Shown piece after piece: positions 18,126-27,502 of a stretch of 36,107 nt of DNA; the first letter of the stretch is position 1, and the number at the start of each line of letters is the position of its first letter. The DNA lies in contig NZ_JAAXLT010000052.1 in assembly GCF_013285555.1 (NCBI RefSeq), forward strand, positions 1 to 36,107, given 5' to 3'. The stretch is from Candidatus Cyanaurora vandensis. GTDB lineage: Bacteria > Cyanobacteriota > Cyanobacteriia > Gloeobacterales > Anthocerotibacteraceae. The translations under genes and the position numbers were made by a program. The notes under the pieces are model-generated. The model saw nothing but the letters and a program-made list of their open reading frames with translations. It was not told the origin of the DNA and did not search any database.

Positions 18126-18550
18126 CAGGGCATCTCACAGGCTGCACACACACCATACAAGTCCACCCGACAACGGTCCACCCGCCCCTGAATTTGTTCG
18201 TTGAAACGGGCGACGGTATCGGGCAAATCTACATCTAAGATGACCCCGCAGCGGGTGCAGTGGAAGTGATGGTGGGAGTCAGGCCGCCAACCGTAACGGT
18301 TCCCGCTGCCATCCTTGAGGACCTCAATAAATTCTTTACGGGCTAGGGCTTCGAGATTTTGGTAGACCGAGGAATAACCCACGGGTTGTCCGGCCTGGGT
18401 CAATTGCTGGTAGATGGCCCCCGCGCTCAAGTGGTTCTCGGAGTTACACAGCAAGTCTAAGATGGCCCGCCGCTGGGGACTTAAGCGCATCCCTTGATGT
18501 TTGCAGCGTTCCAAAACAGCTTCAAGATTGGCACGGGGTGTAGCGACCAT
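18125..18550 (-). CDS. Fur family metalloregulator (Fur/PerR type)
   Basis: 141-residue metal- or peroxide-sensing repressor. The winged-helix domain (about 1-82) has MRLSPQRRAILDLLCNSENH, LSAGAIYQQLTQ and VGYSSVYQNLEALARKEFIE. The dimerisation domain begins RPDSHHHFHCTRCGVILDVD, with the His-rich metal site and the first CxxC zinc pair, and ends CRVDLYGVCAACEMP with a second CxxC. The frame is open to 18700, but MVATPRANLEAVLERC at 18550 is the normal start. A TACAAT -10 and an inverted repeat lie just upstream. Whether it is a Fur or PerR cannot be settled by eye; the short C-terminus favours PerR-like. It forms an operon with hrcA. Confidence 0.92.
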   Translation of the reverse strand: MVATPRANLEAVLERCKHQGMRLSPQRRAILDLLCNSENHLSAGAIYQQLTQAGQPVGYSSVYQNLEALARKEFIEVLKDGSGNRYGWRPDSHHHFHCTRCGVILDVDLPDTVARFNEQIQGRVDRCRVDLYGVCAACEMP

Positions 18551-18570
18551 GGTGAGACCGGGTTGTTCAA

Positions 18571-18595
18571 TCAATACTAGGGATTGAATATTGTA
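18571..18595 (-). promoter_or_regulatory. Candidate promoter and operator of the fur-hrcA operon
   Basis: On the minus strand a TACAAT hexamer (18590-18595) lies about 40 bases before the Fur ATG. Directly after it is the inverted repeat TCAAT-N7-ATTGA (18571-18587). A repressor-sized palindrome just past the -10 box fits autoregulation by the Fur-family protein. No good -35 is seen, and the sequence is not a textbook Fur or PerR box. Confidence 0.4.
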
Positions 18596-18773
18596 CCATT
18601 TTAGCGAGAATTTTACATAACTAGGGTAAAGGCTGGGTTTCAGGGATTTCCCCATTGACTTTTCACTGAATCTGGCCTTTTGACTAAAGAAGTAAAACAC
18701 TTTTTTGAAATGGCTGACGCAGTTTTGACGGGAAAGGGCATCCTAACCCTAGTATCCCGGCAGGAACTTCCCC

Positions 18774-19292
18774 ATGACGAGACAAACCCTTCTCAAGCAG
18801 AGGCATGGTTTTACGTTGATTGAATTGTTAGTGGTCGTGGTGATCATCGGTGTTTTAGCAGCTATTGCCCTGCCGAACCTGTTGGGCCAGACCAACAAAG
18901 CCCGCACGACCGAGGCAACGTCAGTTCTGAGTGTGATTAACACGGGCGAAGAAGCCTACTTTTATGACAACCAAACTTACCTTACCGTCGGTACAGTTCT
19001 GGATGAAGACCAGATTCTCTTTTTACCAAGCACAGCTACGCAGGCTGCCAATGCCCAGGGTCTAGCCAACAACACGCCGCCTCTAGTTGTTCGTGGCGAT
19101 GACACAGCGATGTCTACGCTGCTCGGGGCAAACGTTACAGGAGCTAGCTGGGACTATGCCGTAGTTGGAACGGACGATACCTGGCGAGTTGGCGGGGTCG
19201 GCACGGCTGGGAACATCCAAATTCAGAATCTTGCCGTCTACACTGAGCGACGCTTAGGACGGACGCTCCTAGACGCTGACAATGACCAGTAA
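18774..19292 (+). CDS. Type IV pilin-like (major or minor pilin) protein
   Basis: 172-residue prepilin-like protein. The short basic leader MTRQTLLKQRHG is followed by FTLIELLVVVVIIGVLAAIA, the prepilin peptidase cleavage site (G|F) with Glu5 and a hydrophobic assembly helix; then LPNLLGQTNKARTTEATSVL, as in cyanobacterial PilA-type pilins. The globular domain has EEAYFYDNQTYL and ends with an acidic tail DADNDQ. The ATG has an AGGAA seven bases upstream. It is a lone gene, convergent with nadK, with no pilus-assembly genes nearby. A pseudopilin or minor pilin cannot be excluded. Confidence 0.9.
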   Translation: MTRQTLLKQRHGFTLIELLVVVVIIGVLAAIALPNLLGQTNKARTTEATSVLSVINTGEEAYFYDNQTYLTVGTVLDEDQILFLPSTATQAANAQGLANNTPPLVVRGDDTAMSTLLGANVTGASWDYAVVGTDDTWRVGGVGTAGNIQIQNLAVYTERRLGRTLLDADNDQ

Positions 19293-19293
19293 T

Positions 19294-20220
19294 CTAGGGG
19301 AGTTCAACGGATTCGGGCTTGGCGATATGGGGCAGACCCCAGCCCAATTTTTCACGGAGCATTTCAAAAAACTCTGGGGCTTTCAACCGGATGATCTGGG
19401 TGCGGTAGGGCGAACGGGAGATCTCGATATGGTCTGTGGGTAGGACAAAACAACCTGAGGACCCATCGGTACTCAAGATGACGTGTTCGTGGTTACTGGG
19501 TGGATAGAGGATTAAAGGCTCACTGTCGGCATAGACCAGACCCCGCGCCCCGAGCGAGTGGGGGCAAATCGGGACGACCTGGAAGACCTGGACTTCTGGG
19601 GTAATGACTGGACCCCCAGCCGAGAGGGCGTAGGCCGTGGAACCCGTGGGCGTAGCGATAATCAGGCCATCAGCAGCGATATCTACGAGGTGATGCAAAC
19701 CAATCTTGACCTCAAAATGACACATCCCGGTGAAGGGTTCTTTGTGAACTACAGCCTCGTTGAGGACCAAGGCTTCCCAGACGCGCTCCTGTTTACGGAG
19801 GACGTAGACCTCCAGCATGGAGCGTTCTTCACAGCGAAATTCACCCGCCAAAACCTGTTCGACGGCTTGGTGGGCCTGTCCCAGATAGGTCTCTGTCAAA
19901 AAGCCCATGTGCCCGGTATTGATATTCAGTTGGGGAATGCCTTTGGGAGCCAGTTGACGGGCTGCCGCTAAGACCGTGCCATCTCCGCCCAAGACAATGG
20001 CAAAACCCATCTCCTCATCAAAGCCCGCTGCATTTACCTGATTAATCGGGGTGTAACAGACGGGTCCGGTGCGGTTTGGAAAGCCCAAGATTCCGTTGCG
20101 GCCCGTGGTGAGGTGGACTTGACAATGGTGAGTTTCGAGTAGCTCAGTGAGGTCTTTGACCGCACGGAGGGCCGAAGACTTGGTGTCGTTATAAATGATC
20201 CCGACCTTAGTGATCCCCAT
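19294..20220 (-). CDS. nadK: NAD kinase
   Basis: Phosphorylates NAD to NADP in the cytosol; 308 residues. It has the family GGDGT motif in [18 protein letters not shown] (about residues 74-91), [10 protein letters not shown], the NE/D motif in VLNEAVVHK, and [19 protein letters not shown], all characteristic of prokaryotic NAD kinases. [12 protein letters not shown] is a typical start with a Rossmann-like first strand. Cyanobacteria usually have two NAD kinases; this window shows one. It ends one base after the pilin gene on the other strand. Confidence 0.95.
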   Translation of the reverse strand: MGITKVGIIYNDTKSSALRAVKDLTELLETHHCQVHLTTGRNGILGFPNRTGPVCYTPINQVNAAGFDEEMGFAIVLGGDGTVLAAARQLAPKGIPQLNINTGHMGFLTETYLGQAHQAVEQVLAGEFRCEERSMLEVYVLRKQERVWEALVLNEAVVHKEPFTGMCHFEVKIGLHHLVDIAADGLIIATPTGSTAYALSAGGPVITPEVQVFQVVPICPHSLGARGLVYADSEPLILYPPSNHEHVILSTDGSSGCFVLPTDHIEISRSPYRTQIIRLKAPEFFEMLREKLGWGLPHIAKPESVELP

Positions 20221-20283
20221 GCGTCTAGTCTGCCTATCCTCATTAGCTTATGGTAGGCTCGATCTGCTTTGAGTGTGCTGCCC

Positions 20284-22026
20284 ATGCTGCAGAAAAACCG
20301 TCTCCTCACCGTGCTAGGGGCTGTGACCCTGTGGAGTGTACCGCCCGTCTTGGCCCAGACCCTGGATAGCTTTTTTACCAAAGAGTGGGCTTACCAACTG
20401 GCCCAGGACCCGGTCGAGGCTTCGACCTTGGGGGAGCGTCGCTACAATGACCGTTGGCAGGACTTGAGTTTAAAAGCAGTTCAAAATCGCCATGCCCATG
20501 ACCGAGCGGTGCTTAAGGAATTACAAGGTTTTAATCGGGCAGAATTACCTATTGCGGACCAGTTAAATTACGATCTTTTTGAGCGCGAGTATCAGCTTAA
20601 GGTGGCTGAGTTTGCCTACGGTGGGTATCGCATTCCCCTCAACCAGCGCGGTGGCATCCAGACGGCCCATGAACTAGCGGACCTCCTTCAGTTCAACACA
20701 GTCAAGGATTACGAGGACTGGCTCAACCGACTCAGGCGGTTTCCAGTCTACATGGACCAAACGTTGGGCTTGATGCAAGAGGGCGTCCGTACCCGGACTT
20801 TGTTACCCAGCGTGGTGATGGCCCGTGTCCCTGCCCAAGTGGACCAACAACTCGTCCCTACGCCCGAAGCGAGTCCTTTTTATAAACCCTTCCGTAGTTT
20901 CCCTAAAGATATCCCGCCACCAGAACAAGCCCGTCTCCAACAGGCTGCCAAAACCGCAATTCAGACGCGTATCCTGCCCAGTTACCGTAAGCTCAAGACT
21001 TTTTTAGTTCAGAAATACCTACCCGCCTCCTTTGCGTCCGTGGGTGTGTGGCAAATTCCCAACGGCGATAAATTTTATACGCTCCTGGCCCGGAAATACA
21101 CCACGACTGCTATGACCCCCGCCCAGATCCACGAGCTAGGACTAGCGGAAGTCAAACGCATCCGGGGCGAGATGGATACGGTCATCCAAAAAGTCGGTTT
21201 TAAAGGAACATTTGCCGAGTTCTTGACGTTTTTGCGGACGGATCAGCGGTTTTATTACCAGACCCCCGAGGAACTATTAACGAGCTACCGGGCGATGTCG
21301 CGGCGGATTGATCCTGGTTTGGTCACCCTTTTTAAGACCCTGCCCCGGATGCCCTACGCCATCGAACCGATCCCCGCCGCCGCTGCCCCGGATACAACCA
21401 CCGCCTACTACCAGCAACCCGCCGCCGACGGTTCGCGGGCGGGTATCTACTATGTCAATCTCTACAAACCCGAGTCCCGGCCCAAGTACGAGATGATGGC
21501 CCTCTCGCTCCATGAAGCCGTACCTGGTCATCACCTCCAGATTGCCTTGGCCCAGGAGCTAGGCGAAATCCCTAATTTCCGTCGCTACGGAGGATACACC
21601 GCTTTTATTGAGGGCTGGGGACTTTACGCCGAGTCCTTAGGGGAGGACCTGGGACTCTACATAGACCCCTACGATAAATTTGGGCAACTCACCTACGAGA
21701 TGTGGCGGGCGGTGCGCTTAGTCGTGGACACCGGGCTGCACCATTACCGTTGGGACCGCCAAAAAGCGATTGATTATTTCCTCGCCAACGCCGCTAAACA
21801 AAAGCTGGATGTCATCAACGAGATTGACCGCTACCTTGTCATGCCCGGTCAAGCCCTCGCCTACAAAATCGGGGAGCGCAAAATCCAAGAACTCCGTACC
21901 CGCGCCCGGTCGCGCCTGGGGGATAAATTTGATATCCGCGAATTTCATGGGGTAGTCTTGGGGTCTGGAGCAGTGCCGCTGGATATCCTGGAGCGCAATG
22001 TGGACAACTGGCTGGCGGCGCGGTAA
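20284..22026 (+). CDS. DUF885 family secreted metallopeptidase-like protein
   Basis: 580-residue DUF885 protein, a family of predicted zinc metallopeptidases found in the periplasm or outside the cell. The N-terminus MLQKNRLLTVLGAVTLWSVP followed by PVLAQ is a signal peptide with a likely cut after AQ. The zinc-site segment SLHEAVPGHHLQ and the downstream FIEGWGLYAESLGEDLGLY are the family hallmarks; the conserved E and HH supply ligands and the catalytic base. The C-terminal GQALAYKIGERKIQELR is also typical. The frame is open from a TTG at 20269, but the ATG at 20284 starts a proper signal peptide. Substrate unknown. It diverges from nadK. Confidence 0.9.
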   Translation: MLQKNRLLTVLGAVTLWSVPPVLAQTLDSFFTKEWAYQLAQDPVEASTLGERRYNDRWQDLSLKAVQNRHAHDRAVLKELQGFNRAELPIADQLNYDLFEREYQLKVAEFAYGGYRIPLNQRGGIQTAHELADLLQFNTVKDYEDWLNRLRRFPVYMDQTLGLMQEGVRTRTLLPSVVMARVPAQVDQQLVPTPEASPFYKPFRSFPKDIPPPEQARLQQAAKTAIQTRILPSYRKLKTFLVQKYLPASFASVGVWQIPNGDKFYTLLARKYTTTAMTPAQIHELGLAEVKRIRGEMDTVIQKVGFKGTFAEFLTFLRTDQRFYYQTPEELLTSYRAMSRRIDPGLVTLFKTLPRMPYAIEPIPAAAAPDTTTAYYQQPAADGSRAGIYYVNLYKPESRPKYEMMALSLHEAVPGHHLQIALAQELGEIPNFRRYGGYTAFIEGWGLYAESLGEDLGLYIDPYDKFGQLTYEMWRAVRLVVDTGLHHYRWDRQKAIDYFLANAAKQKLDVINEIDRYLVMPGQALAYKIGERKIQELRTRARSRLGDKFDIREFHGVVLGSGAVPLDILERNVDNWLAAR

Positions 22027-22166
22027 TTATTTTGGTCCGTGTATAGCGGATTACCTCGGTTGGGACCACTTTGGTCTATTCTGATAAACGGTCAGTGGTA
22101 GTAAAAGTTACCGATGGATAATATCCAGGAGTAGCGATATCCATTCTGAAGCGACGAGGAGTGCCC

Positions 22167-22919
22167 GTGAAGAAGACCCTGTTTGCCCTACTGTTGGCCT
22201 GTGTGCCAGTAGCGGTGGAAGCCCAGACCACACCCGGCTACTACGGTTCGATTGGGGGGAATCTTTCCTTTATCACGCCCTTCAACGGTATTTTAGACTT
22301 CACAAACCAAGTTAGAGAGGACGGGGGGCCTGTAACCCGACTAAATCTGAACTCTACGATTAATTTCAACACGGGGTACGGTGCGAACTTGGCCGTGGGT
22401 TACAAGTTTGCGGAGCCTTTTCGGGCTGATTTGGAGTTTTCCTATGTCAATGCGAGTGTGGCGAGCGTAAGTGGTAATGGGGCTACAGTGCCGGGTATTG
22501 GCAGCCTCAGTGCTTTCTCGGTGATGGTCAATGGTTATTACGACAACACTGATTTTGCCACCTCGCCCTTGGGCTTCTACATCGGTGGGGGTCTTGGACT
22601 CATAGTCTATAACGCGGAAGGGATTGCCTTTGATGACCTGCCGCCACCCCCCGGTTTTGGACCGTTGATTATCTTTGGGCAGGTCTTTGACAACCCCAAC
22701 GACCTAACTAGGAAACCACCCATCAGTTCCACTAGCGCGGTTTTTGCCTACCAGGGTAAGGCTGGCATCAACTATGCCTTTAGCGAGTCCGCCGTACTTA
22801 ACGTGGGCTACCGCTACCAGGCAACGGGTCAGACCTTGTTGAAAGGGTCATCTCTAGAATTCAATACCGGGAACACCAGCATCAACAGTGTGGAGCTTGG
22901 GGTCCGGTTCGCGTTTTAG
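22167..22919 (+). CDS. Outer-membrane beta-barrel protein (OmpA/OprF-like porin fold)
   Basis: 250-residue exported protein: signal peptide MKKTLFALLLACVPVAVEA, then a barrel of alternating strands. Visible features are GYYGSIGGNLSF at the mature N-terminus, GYGANLAVGYKFAEPFRADL, LGFYIGGGLGLIVYN, QGKAGINYAFSESAVLNVGY, and the closing strand SVELGVRFAF with a terminal Phe, the outer-membrane assembly signal. About eight strands fit. Two GTG codons are possible; GAGGAG (22155-22160) abuts the first at 22161 but is well spaced from the second at 22167, so the second is chosen. Function beyond an outer-membrane barrel is not evident. Confidence 0.85.
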   Translation: MKKTLFALLLACVPVAVEAQTTPGYYGSIGGNLSFITPFNGILDFTNQVREDGGPVTRLNLNSTINFNTGYGANLAVGYKFAEPFRADLEFSYVNASVASVSGNGATVPGIGSLSAFSVMVNGYYDNTDFATSPLGFYIGGGLGLIVYNAEGIAFDDLPPPPGFGPLIIFGQVFDNPNDLTRKPPISSTSAVFAYQGKAGINYAFSESAVLNVGYRYQATGQTLLKGSSLEFNTGNTSINSVELGVRFAF

Positions 22920-22936
22920 GCTTTGTTCGCGGCCTG

Positions 22937-22963
22937 GGGGGTTTGGCTTAGTTCTAGACCCCC
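22937..22963 (+). terminator. Possible hairpin after the barrel gene
   Basis: GGGGGT (22937-22942) pairs with ACCCCC (22958-22963) across a 15-base loop. There is no T tract after it, so it is at best a weak terminator between the barrel gene and lepA. Confidence 0.25.
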
Positions 22964-23019
22964 GCTGAGATTGGCTAAACAGCGAGTAGGATCGGGGATG
23001 AAGCTGTGGGAAAGACCCG

Positions 23020-24828
23020 ATGACCGACGTAGCCGTAGCCAACATCCGCAACTTCTGTATCATTGCCCACATTGACCACGGCAAGTCCACCCTAGCGGAT
23101 CGCCTCTTGCAGACCACAGAGACGGTCAGTAAGCGCGAGATGGTGGCCCAGTATCTCGACAACATGGACCTAGAGCGCGAGCGCGGGATCACCATCAAGC
23201 TCCAAGCAGCGCGGATGGAATACCAAGCCCGCAACGGACAGGTTTACATCCTGAACCTGATTGACACCCCCGGTCACGTGGACTTCACCTACGAGGTATC
23301 CCGGTCCTTGGCGGCCTGTGAGGGAGCATTGTTGGTGGTAGATGCCTCCCAGGGGGTCGAGGCGCAGACCTTGGCAAACGTGTATCTCGCCCTTGAACAC
23401 AACTTGGAAATTATCCCCGTCCTCAACAAGATTGACCTCCCTGGTTCAGAGCCGGAGCGGGTCAAAAATGAAATTGAGGAGATGGTCGGGTTGGACTGCA
23501 CCAACATTATTCATGCTTCAGCTAAAGAAGGGATTGGGGTAGCGGACATCCTGGAGGCAATTGTCGCCCAGGTCCCGCCGCCTCAGGACACCGTGGCTGA
23601 ACCGTTACAGGCGTTGATTTTTGATAGTTACTATGATGCCTATCGCGGGGTGGTAGTCTACTTCCGGGTGATGGCGGGGCAGATGCGGCGCGGGGACCGG
23701 ATTCGCTTTATGAACTCGGGCCGGGACTTCGAGATTGACGAGCTAGGCATCCTCAAACCCAACCAAGTCCAGGTGGATAGCCTCCATGCCGGGGAGGTGG
23801 GTTATCTCGCGGGTCAAATCCGGGCGGTCCAGGATGCGCGGGTGGGGGATACGATTACCCTGGTCCAGCGACCAGCGGCCCAAGCCTTACCCGGTTATCG
23901 GCAGGCGCAACCGATGGTCTTCTGTGGTCTCTATCCAACGGACTCCGATGAATTTGAAGATATGCGCGAGGCCCTAGGGAAACTGAGTCTCAACGATGCG
24001 GCCCTCACCTATGAACCGGAGACCTCTTCGGCCCTAGGCTTTGGCTTTCGCTGCGGGTTCTTGGGTCTGTTGCACATGGAGATTGTCCAGGAGCGGTTGG
24101 AACGCGAGTACAACTTGACCTTGATTACCACGGCCCCTTCGGTGGTCTACCAAGTGACCCTCAACGATAACTCCATCATCTCGATTCAGAACCCCTCGGA
24201 GTTACCGCCCCCGGACAAACGGATCAAGATTGAGGAGCCCTACGTCAAGGTTGAGGTCATTACCCCGCCGGACTATGTGGGGACTTTGATGGAGTTGTGC
24301 CAGATGCGGCGCGGGATTTTTATGAATATGAATTACATCACGCCTACGCGCACGACGTTGATTTACGAAATCCCCTTAGCTGAGGTCATCAGTGACTTCT
24401 TTGACCAACTCAAATCACGCTCGCGGGGCTATGCCTCCTTGGAATATAAATTCCTGGGCTACCGAGAGGACCGTTTGGTGCGGCTGGATATCATGCTCAA
24501 TGGGGAAGCGGTGGATTCCCTCTCCGCGATTGTTCACGCCGACAAAGCCCCGAGTATTGGTCGGCAGTTGACTGCCAAACTCAAGGAATTGATTCCCCGT
24601 CAACAGTTCCTAATCCCGATTCAAGCGGCGATTGGGGCTAAGGTGGTGGCCCGTGAGAATATCGCGCCCCTCCGCAAAAACGTCCTCGCCAAATGTTACG
24701 GCGGCGATATCTCCCGTAAAAAGAAACTCTTGGAAAAACAAAAAGAAGGCAAGAAACGGATGAAGGCGGTCGGGTCTGTGGAAGTGCCGCAAGAAGCCTT
24801 TATGTCGGTCTTGAAACTGGACAGTTGA
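23020..24828 (+). CDS. lepA: Elongation factor 4 (LepA), back-translocating GTPase
   Basis: Ribosome-associated GTPase of the EF-G family that acts on stalled or stressed ribosomes. 602 residues, full length. It has G1 [17 protein letters not shown] (G2), DTPGHVDF (G3), NKID (G4) and ASAKEG (G5), then domain II and III segments, and the LepA-specific C-terminal domain: [20 protein letters not shown] and [23 protein letters not shown] at 23020. Its stop directly abuts the stop of the convergent TPR gene, leaving no room for a separate terminator. Confidence 0.98.
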   Translation: MTDVAVANIRNFCIIAHIDHGKSTLADRLLQTTETVSKREMVAQYLDNMDLERERGITIKLQAARMEYQARNGQVYILNLIDTPGHVDFTYEVSRSLAACEGALLVVDASQGVEAQTLANVYLALEHNLEIIPVLNKIDLPGSEPERVKNEIEEMVGLDCTNIIHASAKEGIGVADILEAIVAQVPPPQDTVAEPLQALIFDSYYDAYRGVVVYFRVMAGQMRRGDRIRFMNSGRDFEIDELGILKPNQVQVDSLHAGEVGYLAGQIRAVQDARVGDTITLVQRPAAQALPGYRQAQPMVFCGLYPTDSDEFEDMREALGKLSLNDAALTYEPETSSALGFGFRCGFLGLLHMEIVQERLEREYNLTLITTAPSVVYQVTLNDNSIISIQNPSELPPPDKRIKIEEPYVKVEVITPPDYVGTLMELCQMRRGIFMNMNYITPTRTTLIYEIPLAEVISDFFDQLKSRSRGYASLEYKFLGYREDRLVRLDIMLNGEAVDSLSAIVHADKAPSIGRQLTAKLKELIPRQQFLIPIQAAIGAKVVARENIAPLRKNVLAKCYGGDISRKKKLLEKQKEGKKRMKAVGSVEVPQEAFMSVLKLDS

Positions 24829-25254
24829 CTACTGTTGCAGACGCAGGATCATATCGCGTATCCGCTGGGCCAAACCCGCTTCCCCCTGAGTCTGGAAAAG
24901 CTGGGCGGCTTGGCGCAGGTCATCAATGGCCCCGGCGATATCCCCTTGGTTCTCCTTGACTGCGCCCCGGTTATTGTAAGCCTCGGCGTACTGGGGATTG
25001 AGTTGGATCGCTTGATTGAAGTCTTCAATTGCCCCCCGACTATCCCCCAGGAAAAACCGCGCTCCGCCCCGTCCGGTGAAGGCTTCGGGTAAAGGCTTGA
25101 CCTGAATAGCCTGGGTATAGGCTGTGACCGCGCCCTGATAATCCTTGGCCTGGGCACGGTTCGCCCCTTGGCTAAGCTGCTCATTCACCGTCTGGGCGGC
25201 GACTCCCCCCGTCCATAGCCCGAGCAAAATTAGAAATAACCCACGCACCCTCAT
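24829..25254 (-). CDS. Exported TPR-repeat protein
   Basis: 141 residues. Signal peptide MRVRGLFLILLGLWTGGVAA, then about three TPR units: residues ~26-55 (GANRAQAKDYQGAVTAYTQA), ~59-89 (AFTGRGGARFFLGDSRGAIE) and ~93-125 (AEAYNNRGAVKENQGDIAGA). The fold is a periplasmic or extracytoplasmic protein-binding scaffold; partners are unknown. It begins 35 bases after the end of the next gene upstream on the same strand, so it may be the last gene of the chaperonin operon. Confidence 0.88.
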   Translation of the reverse strand: MRVRGLFLILLGLWTGGVAAQTVNEQLSQGANRAQAKDYQGAVTAYTQAIQVKPLPEAFTGRGGARFFLGDSRGAIEDFNQAIQLNPQYAEAYNNRGAVKENQGDIAGAIDDLRQAAQLFQTQGEAGLAQRIRDMILRLQQ

Positions 25255-25289
25255 TTTGAACCCCCTTTGTCAACGCCAAGATACCACGC

Positions 25290-25988
25290 TCACGGGCGGA
25301 CCACGGTAGTCCAGAGGCGGCGGCGGCTGTCCCAAAAAGGCGCGGGGGTGAAGCCTAGAACATTCGGACCCCAGTAACGACGGGAGCCGTCAGTGGCAAA
25401 AATCAACAAAAGGTCGCCCTCGGCGGCTTGGGCCGGGGTGTTGGCAGTGATAAGTTCTTGGCCTTCGTTACTAGCTTGGCGGGGGGCGAGGTCCCAGGCT
25501 TGGGGCTTGCCATCGGTTTTGGTCAAGACCACGCGTACAGGTAGGGGCGTAGCATTGCCGACTCGCAGTGGACCCAGACGGTTGACTTCTTGAGTAATAG
25601 AGCGGGGCGGATGGGGACCGGGGGTGAGGGTCAGGGTCCAGAGCCGTTTACGTTCATTCCAAACGAGCGGCGTGGCCCGTCCGACGACCCAGGGTCCCCA
25701 GTGGTCTGTTCCCGTGAAAGCTGCCAAGACATCGCCGGGAGTCAAGACTAAAGACCGGCCTTCAAGCTCTAAGCGGAGTTCACGTCTGTTCCCGGCTTGG
25801 GGGATGAGGTCCCAGTGGAAGCTGCGCGGGAGGAGATTTTGGGGGGCAATGACCAGGCGGACAGCAAGCCCGGTCCGGTTGATAATTTTCAGTTGACCCC
25901 GTGCCTCTGTAACTGGGAGCGTCTCGGGGGCGGACAAAACGGGGAGAGGTTCTAGCGTGAAGAGGAGGACCCAGGGCCAGAGTTTCAT
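25290..25988 (-). CDS. Exported protein with two homologous lobes, function unknown
   Basis: 232 residues, signal peptide MKLWPWVLLFTLEPLPVLSA. The mature protein is an internal duplication. Lobe 1 (about 34-121) runs IINRTGLAVRLVI ... FHWDLIPQ ... DHWGPWVVGRATPLVWNERK RLWTLTL. Lobe 2 (about 141-230) runs VGNATPLPVRVVL ... QAWDLAPR ... RYWGPNVLGFTPAPFWDSRR RLWTTVV. Shared features are an N-x-T-x-L-x-V-R-V/L-V strand, W-D-L, W-G-P and R-R/K-R-L-W-T. I do not recognise the family; an all-beta fold is likely. Its ATG overlaps the chaperonin stop by four bases, so it is co-translated with it, and an exported client or partner is a possibility only. Confidence 0.75.
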   Translation of the reverse strand: MKLWPWVLLFTLEPLPVLSAPETLPVTEARGQLKIINRTGLAVRLVIAPQNLLPRSFHWDLIPQAGNRRELRLELEGRSLVLTPGDVLAAFTGTDHWGPWVVGRATPLVWNERKRLWTLTLTPGPHPPRSITQEVNRLGPLRVGNATPLPVRVVLTKTDGKPQAWDLAPRQASNEGQELITANTPAQAAEGDLLLIFATDGSRRYWGPNVLGFTPAPFWDSRRRLWTTVVRP

Positions 25989-27502
25989 GGCGTCGGGTCG
26001 GGGCGACGGCGAATCAAGGTCTGGATACGTAAAATCCGCAGAGTGATCTCCGCCGCTACCGTGAGAGCCTGGACCTTGACCTCCGCTGGATCAAAAATAC
26101 CCAACTGGGCTAGGTCCGTGACCTGTCCGGTCTCACAGTCAATGCCTAGGTTGGGGTTGCTTGTCTTCGTCTGCGCGGTCTCGACGAGGGCGACTTTTTC
26201 GAGCGGTGCGTAACCACTGTTGAAGATGATTTGCTCTAGGGGCTTGGCGAGGGCCTGATGGACACAGGCGACCCCGTAACGGCTCAAGTCTTCAGTCTGT
26301 TCCTGCAAGGCTTGGACTAAGCGGCGGCAAGTGAGTTCTGCCACCCCGCCGCCGACCACGACCCCGCTACGGAGGGCGGCTTGTAGGGCTCCGGTGCTGT
26401 CCACGGTAATGCGCTCTTGTTCTGCTGCGGTCTCCTCACTCAAGGCCCCGACGACGATGGTGGCTTGAGCGGTCCCGGCTCCACCCTGAAGGATGACTTG
26501 GGCGGTGGCTTTGCGGTAGGTTAGTTCGCTCTGGCCCAAGTGGGCTTTGACTTCCGGGGCTGAACGGTAGAGGACAGCGGTTTTGGCGGGTCTAGCCCCG
26601 GTCAGCCGACAGATACGCTCGCGGTCACGGGTTAGGACCCGACTGAGGGCCAAAATTCCCTGTTCATCACAAAAGCTCTCCGCGAGGGGGGACATTCCTT
26701 TCTCAGTCACCACTAGCCGGACGCCGAGGGCGACGAGGCGATGCAAGGCTTGTTGGAAGCGTTGTTGTTCTTCGAGGTAACGGCTGAAGCCATGCTCAGT
26801 CGCAAGGGTCTGACCGTCAAAGCTTTCGGGTTCCAGACTGTCACTGAGGACCAGGACCCCGCCCGTAGCCTGCCAATCGGCTAAGGGCGAGTTGAGGGGA
26901 CGTTTGCTCACCACCACCCCGGCAATCACTTCAGACACCGCCCCTACCCGGCTCACGACCCATTCACCCAGGCGCGTCTCGGGGTCTAGCAGTCGTTCCC
27001 TGCCGAGGTGTTGAGCGGCTTGCCAAACTAGCTGGGCCAGGGTTTCATCCCCCCGCGCTGCCACGAGGACAGCTTGGTAAAGAGCTGGGTCAGCGATATC
27101 TACTTGGCTGGCGGTCGCCTTAAGGTGTGTGATGGCGCAAGCGATACCCCGCTGAATTCCCCGTAGCAGCAAATTCACGGGTACGCCCTGCTCCAAGGCT
27201 TTGAGGGCCGCACTCAATAGAGCCCCGGTCAGAACGGTCGCGGTAGTCGTCCCGTCGCCCACCTGTTGTTCCTGGGCTTGGAGGGCCGCCACCGCCAGCC
27301 GCGCCGCCGGATGTTGGAAGTCTGACTGTCGTAAAATCTCAATCCCGTCATTGGTCACGACCATCTGACCGACATCATCCACCAAAAGGATATCTAGGCC
27401 CTTGGGTCCCAGGGTCCCGGCGACGGTCTCCACCAGGACTTGCACCGCCGCGATATTGGTCCTGAGGACTTTGAGATGGGTAGAAGCTTCTTCGCTGGGC
27501 AT
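25985..27502 (-). CDS. Group II/III-like (thermosome-type) chaperonin, Cpn60/TCP-1 family
   Basis: 505-residue Cpn60-fold ATPase that resembles archaeal or CCT chaperonins more than GroEL. Near the N-terminus TVAGTLGPKGLDILLVDDVG is followed by VVTNDGIEIL, HPAARL and VGDGTTTATVLTGALL. The DDVG, HPAA and VGDGTTT forms are those of thermosome/TCP-1 proteins; GroEL would have KTNDVAGDGTTT and EDHIENTG-type sequence. The C-terminal GVVVGGGVAELTCRR and a late NLGIDCETGQV fit the equatorial domain. There is no GGM tail. It is shorter than the ~540 residues usual for either group, with a compact middle. No groES is next to it and I see no CIRCE upstream. It follows DUF2949 with no gap and overlaps the two-lobed exported gene. 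Family certain; client role unknown. Confidence 0.88.
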   Translation of the reverse strand: MPSEEASTHLKVLRTNIAAVQVLVETVAGTLGPKGLDILLVDDVGQMVVTNDGIEILRQSDFQHPAARLAVAALQAQEQQVGDGTTTATVLTGALLSAALKALEQGVPVNLLLRGIQRGIACAITHLKATASQVDIADPALYQAVLVAARGDETLAQLVWQAAQHLGRERLLDPETRLGEWVVSRVGAVSEVIAGVVVSKRPLNSPLADWQATGGVLVLSDSLEPESFDGQTLATEHGFSRYLEEQQRFQQALHRLVALGVRLVVTEKGMSPLAESFCDEQGILALSRVLTRDRERICRLTGARPAKTAVLYRSAPEVKAHLGQSELTYRKATAQVILQGGAGTAQATIVVGALSEETAAEQERITVDSTGALQAALRSGVVVGGGVAELTCRRLVQALQEQTEDLSRYGVACVHQALAKPLEQIIFNSGYAPLEKVALVETAQTKTSNPNLGIDCETGQVTDLAQLGIFDPAEVKVQALTVAAEITLRILRIQTLIRRRPDPTP

